NCBI GenBank assembly: GCA_001599755.1
Contig: BCHX01000007.1
Coordinates: 2,108,001 to 2,172,000 of the forward strand
Reading direction: 5' to 3'
DNA: 64,000 nt
Source of the DNA: Gliomastix tumulicola
Taxonomy: Eukaryota > Ascomycota > Sordariomycetes > Hypocreales > Bionectriaceae
Shown: positions 44,028 to 54,304 of the stretch, piece after piece
Layout of the letters: every line of letters starts with the position of its first letter
Numbering within the stretch: position 1 is the first letter of the stretch
Position numbers and translations under genes: made by a program
Notes under the pieces: model-generated
The model's database searches: none
What the model saw: the letters and a program-made list of their open reading frames with translations, nothing else
Told to the model about the DNA's origin: nothing

Positions 44028-45302
44028 GATTACTGCTGCTGCACAGAGGATTGCGTCGTTGGGACGTGAACATGCATGAATCGACAAAGATCAGACAGTT
44101 CGATCGATCAGCGTCCAGCAGCAAGCCGGGGGGATGGGCGCTCTTTCAATTGCGCACCGACGGCCAAGGGATGGTCAGTTCGTCTGCCATCTAGACTCTC
44201 TCAGAGCGGTGAGAGCAGCGTCCGCAAGGGAGAGCGAGGAACACACAAAGAGACACGGAGAACCTTATCGCATCGCGAACAGTCTCCGAATATTAAGGGA
44301 GGGCAAGAAAAGGGTCCAAGTGTCCCCTTCCCCTCCCACCACGATGCACTCGTCGGTCTCGGCGCCCGCTGCTTGTCCAGACCAGGCAATCCGTTAATCC
44401 CCCCCTCCTTGAGACTTGCAACGAACGAGAGCTGTATCAATTACTCACTAGCTGAACGCCACAACGTGTTGGTGTGAAGGCCTAGTTGGAGGCGATGGAA
44501 GCTCATTTCATTTCAAATACTCATTTCAAATATGGCTGCCTGGCTGGGGGAGGGGGGCTTCCCGTTGGGCTCGCTCCCGCCCCCTTCGCCTTCAGTCGCA
44601 GCTCTCTGCACTTTTTTTTTTCTCACCGACAGAAGCTCCTAGCGGCTGATACCTGGCCCCCAAAAAGTTGCACAAAGACGCGCCATGACGGTGGTTCCCA
44701 GTCTTCCCGCGCAGGTGATTTGCTCGATCCTCGGACAGGTGTGTTGCCTTGGTCAGCATAAGGCTGAGGCGGCGCACGCACAGGCAACTGGAAAGGGAAG
44801 GGGGTCGTGCACATCGGCCACCGAAGGCAAGGCGCGAAGGCAAGCCCGGAGGCGGCCATGGGATGTCCAAAGCGAGTCTGGGGGATTCTCGTGGAGGTGT
44901 GGGGAGAAGTCTCAGGGGGGGGACGCCAACGGCCCAATAGCTCGTGTTGGAGCCAGACAAAGACGGTCAGCTAGTGAGTGTCACACCCCTCCAGATGAAG
45001 TGGCGTTTTCCCCCGCAGAGACTCGCGTGGGAGCCTGGACGCTTGTCTTAGATCAATCACCGGATTGCAACTGCGGCTTTCTTGGGAAGTGAGACAGACC
45101 CCATTGATAGCCTTGGAAGGATCCCGACATTCGCAGATGAGCCGCCATGTGAGATGCGAGACCGCCCCGGCTTCTGCTGGATGCTCGATGCTGAGGCTGA
45201 GTCCAGCCCCAAGCACAGCCATACCAGGCCGCAGGCCGATACCGATAATGAAAGACTCGGTGATGCGGCAGGCTTTCTCAGCATGGTGGCCCTGCACCCC
45301 AA

Positions 45303-45334
<32 letters not shown>

Positions 45335-47738
45335 ACACACAAAGAAGTCCAGACTTCTCAGGTGATCTTGGAGGGCTAGAACACGGTCTTTCCACAGTAG
45401 TCATTCAGTAGGATGGTCATAAGCTGTTGCTCGACAATGATTTGAATATTTGGTGAGTAGTACTGTCCCGGCGGCGTCGACTCTCGCGCCACGTTCGCTC
45501 ATCATTGTGCAACTGGGGGGGGATGTTGTCCACACACCAAACATGAAAAGCACTCTCGAGACCAGCGACTACAAGTCGAACTGTAGCATCTTTCCTTACG
45601 TGTATCTTTACCATTCCAGAGCCCGCGACGCCGCCCTCACAATGAAGAGGGGCGAGGGTGCTCCAGAAAATCAGGGCTGGAGAGGCCCGCGCGAATTCCT
45701 ACAACCAGTAAAGACGAGACCTAGGAACCTCATATCCTCGTGGGAAGAGGAAGAACAAAGGTAGCCTGCTGAGTGCTGAGTAGAAGGACATGTGGTCCCA
45801 AATGTTGGCGGCCAAGGCATCACGTAATATTCTACATCACTCCCTCCAGACCTGGGAAGTCTTGCTCCCCCTTACCAAAAGGGTGTCAAGTTTGGAAACG
45901 AAGTTGCCATCATCTTCATCGGGGCTCGAAAGAGATGGCAATCAAAATAAGGGCACGGGGCTTCTTTGGCAATCAGCCAGTGCCGATGTGGCAAAGACGC
46001 GCCCAGAGTCACGGATTGATCAAAGCCCAGGTAGGTCACAAGAGAAACCAGCCAGACTGGCCGCCGGGTGAAATCTCTGTGGAAGCAGGGAAGAATGATC
46101 TGTGTCGCCGTTTCCCATGCTCGCAGCCCTATCCGCGACAGAATCGCCACAATGTATGTCCACTGTTGTTCCAGGTGTTTCCCGAAGCTGGAGGGAAAGA
46201 TCACCAGCCTCTCGCAAGCAGCGTCAGACGAGGGATGATCCAGGTCATCCATAGCGCCGCTGGAATGGAGTCGCAGGATCTGGAACGCACGGGTGGCTGA
46301 GGATGGGAACGAGCATCTCGGAGAGATATCACAATATATCCAAAGGCCTGGGATCGTAGCTCGTCGCCATCTCTCTCCCGTCAATCTGGTCCTTGGCGGC
46401 CCGTTGATCTCCAGGCCCCGAGGCCCGGCAGTCGCAGCGGCATTGACTCGCATAGCCCATTTATATAGCTCGAAGAGAAAGGGCTGGAAGACCCAAAGTA
46501 CGGCAGCACTGCACTGCTGCGAACAGAGGGGTTGGCACAGCCTGTATACACATCGAGCGATCGAAACGGTCTCGTGGGCGGGCTTCGCAGACGGAGGTAG
46601 CCAATTCGTCAGTTTTGTCGTAAAGTCGATTCGAAACGTCGATGTAGGCTAGTCGGTGCCTCTCTGTCGTACTCGTAACCGCAAGGAACGCATCAAAGAA
46701 CTCCAGATGTTCAAATGGGAACAGACGGGCAGTCCTGCCACCAGGTCGCAAACAAAGCCTCGGAAATGGTCAATTTCGCCCGCGAATCTCAGTCAAGCTC
46801 GGGCGGCCCGTAGCAGTAGCAAAATAAAATACGCAACCATCAATTGAAGGCAAATCTTCTGCCCTGCCGCAGCTGGGAATGCAAATTGCCAATTGACTCA
46901 ATTCCAGTGGCCAAAAGCCGAGGCAGGGGCCTTGATGGGCTGAGTGGGGCTGGCTAAAGTGGTCACGTGATTACGCATGCCTGACGCGAGGAAGAGGAAT
47001 CCGCCAGAGCTTTGTCTCTTCTCCACCCAAGCACACCTGCACCAGCCAGAGCAACAGTACGGCCCCGAGGCGGGTAGCCCTGCGAGACAATTGCAGAGAC
47101 AGCAAGCCGAAACCCTTCACGAGAGACTCCCGAACGAATCGCCTATCGATAGGCCCCGAGAAGAGCGGCGCGAAACGGCCCAAGGGTTCGTGTCAGTCCA
47201 ACCACGAACTGGGGGGTTCCCTGCGAGCAAGAAGCTCCCAGAGCTCGCCGCCACTACAATCAAACAACGCCCAACGCACGTCCGAGCCCAGGCTTCGATA
47301 GACTTCGATTGAATAATTGATGAGACCGTGCAAGATACACCGATCAGTGGCATTGGGATGCCACTCATGCAATCAGCAGCCGCACCCTAGTCAAGACCAG
47401 AGTCCGAGTGTCGTCTCGCTGTTCTTTGTCTTACGGCTACCAGTGCGGTCTAGAACCTACGTCACCTACCTCTCCAAGGGAGAACCAAGCCATTGAAGCT
47501 TATAGTTATATGTTGCACGAGCTTAGAAGCATGGGGCGTAGGACGGTGCAGCGTAGACCTACTTCTTTCGTAGCCACAGCATAATACGGTATACCCAGTC
47601 ACTAACACTCATTCGACGGAACCAGACACCAAACGTGACGATGTGTTGTCAAGTCATTCATGCTTCATCCTATCTGAAGTGCTATAAGACATCTCATCAT
47701 ACCATGGCATCATTTTTCATTCTTCCACATTCCATCAC
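44028..47738. other. 3.7-kb stretch without a convincing gene
   Basis: Several open frames of 100-190 codons overlap on both strands near 45.8-46.5 kb, but none shows a domain, a signal peptide or splice-linked extension. A CA microsatellite lies at about 45,303-45,341. The left end is the promoter of the membrane protein gene. Confidence 0.4.
45303..45341 (+). repeat. (CA)n microsatellite
   Basis: About nineteen CA units with one interruption (CATA) in non-coding DNA. Confidence 0.85.
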
Positions 47739-50220
47739 CTACAGACGAGGCCTCGACTTGGCAGCAGCGTCGAGGTCGAAGCGGTCCAGGTTGGTGACCT
47801 TGGTCCAAGCAGCAACGAAGTCCTTGACAAATCGGGCCTGGCCGTCGCTGCTGCCGTACGCCTCAGCAATGGCGCGGAGCTCAGACTGCGAGCCAAAGAT
47901 GAGGTCGGCGCGGGTGGCAGTGAACTTCTGGGCACCAGTCTTGCGGTCGACACCAACGAAGGTGTCCTCATCGCCGTTCTGCTTCCACTCGGTGGACATG
48001 TCGAGCAGGTTGGTGAAGAAATCGTTGGTGAGAACGCCGGGGCGGCTGGTGAAGACACCGTTGGACGAGCCATCGTAGTTGGCGCCGAGAACACGGAGAC
48101 CACCGATAAGGACCGTCAGCTCAGGAGGCGTGAGGGTCAGGAGGTTGGCACGGTCAACAAGGTAGTGCTCGGCCTTGACGCGGTTGGTCGACTTGCCGTA
48201 GCTGCGGAAGCCATCGGCAATAGGCTCAAGGTACTTAAAGCCATCGATGTCAGTCTGCTCCTGAGAGGCATCGGTACGGCCAGGAGCGAAGGGGACGGTG
48301 ATGTCGAAGCCGGCCTCCTTGGCAGCCTTCTCAACAGCGGCGTTGCCACCAATGATGATAAGGTCAGCCAGGGACACCTTCTTGCCAGTGCCCTCGAACT
48401 GCTTCTGGATGCCCTCGAGAGTGCTGAGCACCTCGGCGAGCTGCTTGGGGTTGTTGACCTCCCAGTTCTTCTGGGGCTCGAGGCGGATGCGGGCACCGTT
48501 GGCGCCGCCACGCTTGTCGGTGCCTCGGAAAGAAGAGGCAGAGGACCAGGCGGTGAAGATGAGCTTGGAGGGCTCAATGGCGCCGATGATGGCGTTCTTC
48601 AACGCAGAATAGTCGTTGGAGTCAATCAGAGAGTGGGTGACAGGAGGGATGGGGTCCTGCCAGACAAGGTCCTCAGCAGGAACCTCAGGGCCGAGATAGC
48701 GAGCCTTGGGGCCCAGGTCACGGTGGAGGAGCTTGAACCAGGCACGGGCAAAGGCATCAGCGAAGGTCTCGGGGTGCTCGAGGAACTTGCGGGAGATCTT
48801 CTCGAACTCAGGGTCCTCGCGGAGGGCCACATCAGTGACCAGCATCCTGGGCTTGTGCTTCTTGTTGGCGTCGAAGGCATCAGGGATGATCTCAGGACCA
48901 TCCTTGGCAACGTACTGCCAGGCACCGGCGGGGGACTTGGTGAGCTCCCAGTCGTACTTGAAGAGGTAGGTGAAGAAGTCGTGGCTCCACTGGTGGGGAG
49001 TCTTGGTCCAGATGACCTCGAGACCACTGGTGATGGCATCGGGGCCCTTGCCAGAGCCGTAGGCGTTCTTCCATCCGAGACCCTGCTGCTCAATGCTAGC
49101 GCCCTCAGGCTCAGCGCCAACGTGGGAGTCGGGAGCAGCACCGTGAGTCTTGCCGAAGGTGTGGCCACCAGCAATGAGGGCGACGGTCTCCTCAGAGTTC
49201 ATACCCATAGCACCGACTATTTAAAATTTATCAGCCTTCGTCTCGATAGAAGCAGGTGATTGTACTCACAGGTTCGGCGGATGTCGTGGGCGGCATCGAG
49301 GGGCGAGTGGTTGCCCTCAGGGCCCTGAGGAGAACTGTCAGCAGTAGAACTTGCAAAGAAGCCAAGGAGTAACATACCTCAGGGTTCACGTAGATCAGAC
49401 CCATGTCTGCGTAATTGTCAGTGTTTGTTCGGAGACGGGCACTCCCACGGGGAGCCAGCGCGAACAACGAGGCACGGTAGAAGTATGGACTTACTCGTCG
49501 CGGCGAGAGGCTTCTCGAGGCTCTCGGCCTTGTCCTTGGAAGGAACACCGCCCTGGTCGCGGCCGTCGGGGTAACGACCGTCGGTGGCCAGCCAGGTGCC
49601 CTCGCGACCCCAGTACACGGTCTCGGCCTCCCAGGTGTCAGCGCGGCCAGCGCCGAAGCCGAAGGTCTTGAAGCCCATGTCCTCGAGGGCAACGTTGCCG
49701 ATGAGGACGAACAGGTCGGCCCAGGAGATCTTGTCGCCGTACTTCTGCTTGACGGGCCAGAGGAGACGACGGGCCTTGTCGAGGGCGCCGTTGTCGGGCC
49801 AGGAGTTGAGGGGAGCGAATCGTTGTTGACCCTGTCCGGACGTTGGTTAGACATGTTCGTAGGCGCACTTCGTAGGCTGTAGTAACTCACCTCGCCCGCT
49901 CCACCACGTCCATCGAAGGACCTGTAGGTGCCGGCGGCGTGCCAGCTCAGACGGATGAAGAAGCCGCCATAGTGGCCGTGGTCGGCAGGCCACCAGTCCT
50001 GGGAGTCGGTCAGGACCTTGCGGAGGTCGTTCTTGAGGGCAGCCCAGTCGAGGGTGCCGAAGGCCTTGGCGTAGTTGAAGTCCTTGCCAAGGGGGTTGAA
50101 GTCGGGGTTGTGCTGGCGGAGGATGTCCAGGCGGAGGGCGCTGGGCCACCAGTCGGTGTTCTGCGTGCCGCCGCCAGTGACGTTGGCGTGGCGAACAGGG
50201 CACTTGCCTTCAGCAGTCAT
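47739..50220 (-). CDS. katG: Catalase-peroxidase KatG
   Basis: Bifunctional haem enzyme that breaks down hydrogen peroxide. Exons (minus) 50220-49891, 49831-49495, 49406-49378, 49324-49270 and 49216-47739 give 742 residues, normal for the family. Distal haem site: RLSWHAAGTYR. Proximal His: GGHTFGKTHGA. The Trp-Tyr-Met adduct fits the Trp of LSWH, the Tyr of LIYVNPEG and a downstream Met. The C-terminal, haem-free half is complete. The ATG at 50220 has a good context (ACCATGA) and gives the common KatG N-terminus. An in-frame ATG 29 codons upstream (50307) would add a basic, acid-free leader that looks like a mitochondrial presequence. With no classical signal peptide, it groups with intracellular KatG1 rather than secreted KatG2. 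Confidence 0.96.
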
Positions 50221-50307
50221 GGTGCTATATGTGAATGCGGGCGGGATGCGATTGATACGAGTGACAGTCCTCCTCAGATGTTGCCGGGCAAAGGAAAGGC
50301 GTTGCAT

Positions 50308-52073
50308 ATGGGGAGGGGATGGAGGAGAGAGGAATTGGGAGGGAGGAGAAGGGAAAGAGGGGATGGATGGTGCAGATAAATACTACCTAGTATGATGTGG
50401 CAGCACGCACTTGCTTGTTCACGGGACCCTCCAAAAGGCAAATGCAGATAGAGCTGGGAGGTACCTGTAAGGTAGTACCTGCCCTTAGTACCGAGATTGG
50501 TAATTGCTACGGTGGTAGTCGACTGAGGTACCTCCTGCTTGCTGTAGCTCCAATGCTAGCCCGGCTTTACGCAGGTTCACACTCTCACTGTGTGCATCCT
50601 CACAGAGTCAGTCCGTCGCGTCGTCACCCAAAAAAGAAATGCCCCGCGCACATTTGCGGGGTCGAGCTTCTGCTGCATTCGAGCTCTGGGATCCATCCAA
50701 GCTCGCCTCATGCTGTCTGGCTGCGCTAACAGTGCGTTCCACCGGCTGGCGAGCAAATCGCTGGTGGTCCATTAATAAGTGCAGACGAAAAGGGCAACTG
50801 ACAGCGATGCCGTGCATTGGATGTTGCCATCCGGCGTTGGAATGTTCCAAGCGGTCCACGGATATCTGTTGGTGCCATGTCATGTCATCCAGTTCAGTGG
50901 CGAGCGACCCCGCACTTTACGTACGGCAAAAGGAATGCTGCCGGCGGTGCCCTGAAGAAAAATTTCATCCCACCCTCCATCAGTCAGTCGACTTGCCACA
51001 GTTCAGGCATCACCACGCTCTTCCCAAGGAGTGTCTGTTGGACAAAATTTCTTGCCACACCAAACGGACGGCCTACCTCGCTCGTCCGGACCATTAAAAA
51101 AAGTCAGCGGCGTCTAGGGCGTGTCGCTCCTCGAGTGTGCGAGTCGATTGCAAGCTCCACTGCCACACCTTCGACTCGCTAGCGGGGGCTCTTCCGAAAG
51201 TCACCGCTCTACTCTGGACGAATGAGAAGCCCACGATGTGGCGCCACTCAGTTGTTCTACACGTCATGAGCCGAGAGTCCAGCAGCCGAAGGGGGCGAGA
51301 CGGCCATGGAGGGCGACCTCGGGGAGACTAGCCAGTTCACACCTCTACAGTGCTTGTACTGTGCTTCTATGGTCGCCAGCGAATCGGCGCGACTCGCAGT
51401 TTCGGAATGGGGTTCGGAAAGTGTTCCTCTGATTGACCAAGCTACGCGATAAGTTGAGGGGGACAGAGATGTTGCTGTAAGACGCCTGCCCAACCTTGAA
51501 GTATATTCCGGTCGCATTCCGCCATGCCCGAGACAGACAGACGGTACATTTGAATTGTTTTCAAGCTGAAGGCCAAACATGTTGAGGAATGCATAATGAT
51601 CCCTCACCACTGTGAAATTCATGAGATGACTCTAGGGTAGGCTGACCTCTTACCACCTTAGTCAGTCCATTAAGGTGGCCCCTCACGGTTCATATTGCTG
51701 AAAACAGAAATTTCCAGCGAGTCCATCATCCACCACACTCGGCTCTACCATCTCGCTCTTCTCTCTCGCTCGGTCAGTCATAGCTTAGCTTGAGCTAGCG
51801 CCAGGCACAGAATGGCATTTGGCGTCGAGAAGCTCGATCCCTGGATTTGAAACCCATCTGATACCAGGGAAAATCAGGAAGAATCGGGGAAAATCAGGGA
51901 AAATGCCCCATGCAAGCAAACAATCAGGCGAGACCCTTTGTTTGATTTGATTTGATCCCCTTTGCATTGGCTCGTCGGAGACATTGTATCGGTGCTTCCG
52001 GCCGGCCCACCACGCTGCCTCGGTATCAGCACCAACTTGCCATCTGGTCAGCACGAAGAGAATCCGGTTGAGC
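50308..52073. other. 1.8-kb intergenic region between KatG and HET genes
   Basis: Begins with a pyrimidine-rich tract (as read from KatG, about 50,310-50,370) that should be its leader. GGTACC-type words recur at about 50,460-50,535. Near the HET gene, GGGAAAATCA-like repeats (51,868-51,905) and GATTT repeats (51,943-51,957) occur. No gene is supported. Confidence 0.45.
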
Positions 52074-54017
52074 ATGGCTAACAAGTCACCGCGGGACCTG
52101 GTGTGCACCAACTGCTGGCGTGAGTTCTTCGACACCCAATCCTTCGAGGAATGCTGCACCTGCCCGTCCGAGAGCCGGGGCTACCACGGTCAAGGCACCA
52201 CGGAGGCCAAGTGGACTGTCCAGGACGTCCGCGATGCCGCGTCGGCAGGCTGCGGCTGGTGTGCCCACACCGAGACCTTCTTGGGCTTGAAAGATGGGCT
52301 CCCGGGCGACGGTGTGGTGACAGTCAGCCTCTCCCCGACTAGCATCCGCTCTACCACACCACAGGGTGCAAACATCTTCTACCTCAGCATCGGTTGCACG
52401 ACGTCGACCGGGAAATCGGCGGGGAGCTGGGCGCTCTTCTTGCATGCCTTAACTGATGCCGGTGATAGGGCAGCAGAGTATGTGACGGCGCGCCCACTGA
52501 GGACAGATGTCAGTGGGCAGCAGGCGGCGTCGCAGATCGAGACATGGCTCGGAGACTGCGATGAGAATCATCAATGTCGTGAGGAAAGATCAGACCCTCT
52601 CCTCCCCCACAGAGTCATTGAGGTAAGTCCTTCGGGAGAGCAGCAGCCCCGGATCATCGAGAGCAGCGGTCGACGCGGCTCGTACGCTGCACTCTCCTAC
52701 TGCTGGGGGAAGCAGCCCTTTCTTAGTCTCACGACTGATAACTATAACCGACTCATGGACGGTCTGGACATGTCTCTAGTGTCCTCGACCATCCGCGACG
52801 CTATTCTCGTTACTCGTTCCATGGCCATCCCTTATCTGTGGGTCGATGCTCTGTGTATTATCCAGGACTCTGAAGACGACAAGACCACCCAGATCGCGCG
52901 CATCAACGAACTGGACGCCGCCTGCTACGACGAGAGATTGGAGCCCATTGCCAAGAGAGCGTGGACGATGCAGGAGCAGGTTCTGGCGCCGAGGACGGTT
53001 ACCTTCGCATCGCACACTATGATCTGGAGCTGCAAGGCTGGAGCAAGGGCTTACGGTGATGCCCTGCATTTCCCGCATGATTTGGATGCAGGGTACAATG
53101 ACAACGACGAGAAGTATAGTCTGAATCTTCGTTCGCTGCTTTTGACCAGGGAGGAGGCGCAGAACAACAAGGACAAGGCTCTTGCATGCTGGCTACGCCT
53201 CATCACGGCCTACTCCTTGCGAAGAGCGAGTCTGGAACGGGACAAGCTCAATGCCGTGGCGGGGATTGCCTCACATGACTCTTTCTCGTCTGCTCTCGGG
53301 GTCTACTACGCTGGTATGTGGGAGTACGACCTGGTCAGGCAACTCACCTGGCGCACGGGGCAGAGCCATCGTACACTTGGGCCCGATGAAGAGTTTGTCT
53401 TCCGGCGGTCTTCGGAATGGCGGGCGCCAAGCTGGTCCTGGGCGAGTCTGGACGGCGGTATTGTTCATTTTGAACTATCGTATGACGATGACGATGAGCC
53501 CAAGATGGAGGTGCTCTGCGGCATCGTCGAGTGCGAGACCACGCCCAAGTATCCAAACAGAAACCCATTCGGCGAAGTAACTGCTGCTCATCTCGTCCTG
53601 CGAGCTACTATGAGGAAAGCATGGTTCGACCCGTCCACTTCGTCCGTCATTTTGCTTCATAAAGAACGCGCTGATAATCTATGCATCTCATTCGAGGAGG
53701 CCTGGGATGGCCATGTTCGCGCCTTTATGGAGCGGTTCCCCGAGACTGACCTGATGGAGGATCCTGAAGATGTTCACGGGACAGACCGCCGTAATACTCG
53801 AGGCTCGTCCGATGAATCGGACATTACGGGCCCTCTGCTCGTTCATTGCCTAGCAGTTACGGTAGACCCAAGGGCGGAAAGGGGTGTGCAAGGGCTCCTG
53901 CTGACGTCGAAAGAGACGTCTACCAAAGGTCTTAGATATCAGAGGGTCGGCTTTTTCGAGAGGGCAGCACTCGAAGACTTCAGAGAGGTTGAAAAACGTG
54001 AGATAACTGTCGTATGA
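52074..54017 (+). CDS. HET-domain protein with a shortened HET core
   Basis: Heterokaryon-incompatibility type protein, a family linked with non-self recognition and cell death. One exon, 647 residues. The N-terminus has a cysteine-rich segment (CTNCWREFF, CCTC, CGWC). The HET domain starts with RGSYAALSYCWG and has LWVDALCIIQDSEDDKTTQI. It then passes straight to YDERLEPIAKRAWTMQEQVL, so the segment that normally follows (IYxxAxxTIxAA up to GFL, about 60-70 residues) is missing without breaking frame. The C-terminus has the RAPSWSWASLDG motif common after HET domains. A GTAAGT at 52,623 is probably not a splice donor, because the frame continues with typical sequence. Confidence 0.88.
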   Translation: MANKSPRDLVCTNCWREFFDTQSFEECCTCPSESRGYHGQGTTEAKWTVQDVRDAASAGCGWCAHTETFLGLKDGLPGDGVVTVSLSPTSIRSTTPQGANIFYLSIGCTTSTGKSAGSWALFLHALTDAGDRAAEYVTARPLRTDVSGQQAASQIETWLGDCDENHQCREERSDPLLPHRVIEVSPSGEQQPRIIESSGRRGSYAALSYCWGKQPFLSLTTDNYNRLMDGLDMSLVSSTIRDAILVTRSMAIPYLWVDALCIIQDSEDDKTTQIARINELDAACYDERLEPIAKRAWTMQEQVLAPRTVTFASHTMIWSCKAGARAYGDALHFPHDLDAGYNDNDEKYSLNLRSLLLTREEAQNNKDKALACWLRLITAYSLRRASLERDKLNAVAGIASHDSFSSALGVYYAGMWEYDLVRQLTWRTGQSHRTLGPDEEFVFRRSSEWRAPSWSWASLDGGIVHFELSYDDDDEPKMEVLCGIVECETTPKYPNRNPFGEVTAAHLVLRATMRKAWFDPSTSSVILLHKERADNLCISFEEAWDGHVRAFMERFPETDLMEDPEDVHGTDRRNTRGSSDESDITGPLLVHCLAVTVDPRAERGVQGLLLTSKETSTKGLRYQRVGFFERAALEDFREVEKREITVV

Positions 54018-54304
54018 CCGGGTGTATCCTTTTCGGGTTTAATATTGGATGACTGTATCCCCCCGCGCCGCACAACATTGCGGCGCAGCGCTTCGCTTGG
54101 GTGTATTCCCATTTTTCCAGCTGGGCAGGCACCGGGCGAACCAGCTTACGGTCACTGGGAGGCCTGCCACTGATAAGGAGCCCGTTCCCTCTTTTGACGC
54201 CCAACCTTTGGACATCGACCCGTCATCATCGCTGCCCTCTCATTCATCAACAGACCGTCACTGCATCTCGTTTGCCGAACTCTGGGTCGGAAACGCCCTC
54301 AAAG

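Noticed and set aside
45872..46453. Minus-strand open frame of about 190 codons with an opposing plus-strand frame
   Set aside because: No recognisable domain and equally good frames on both strands; coding status not supported.
52622..52640. GTAAGT donor-like site inside the HET gene
   Set aside because: Reading through gives the typical sequence before YAALSYCWG, and no matching acceptor improves the protein.
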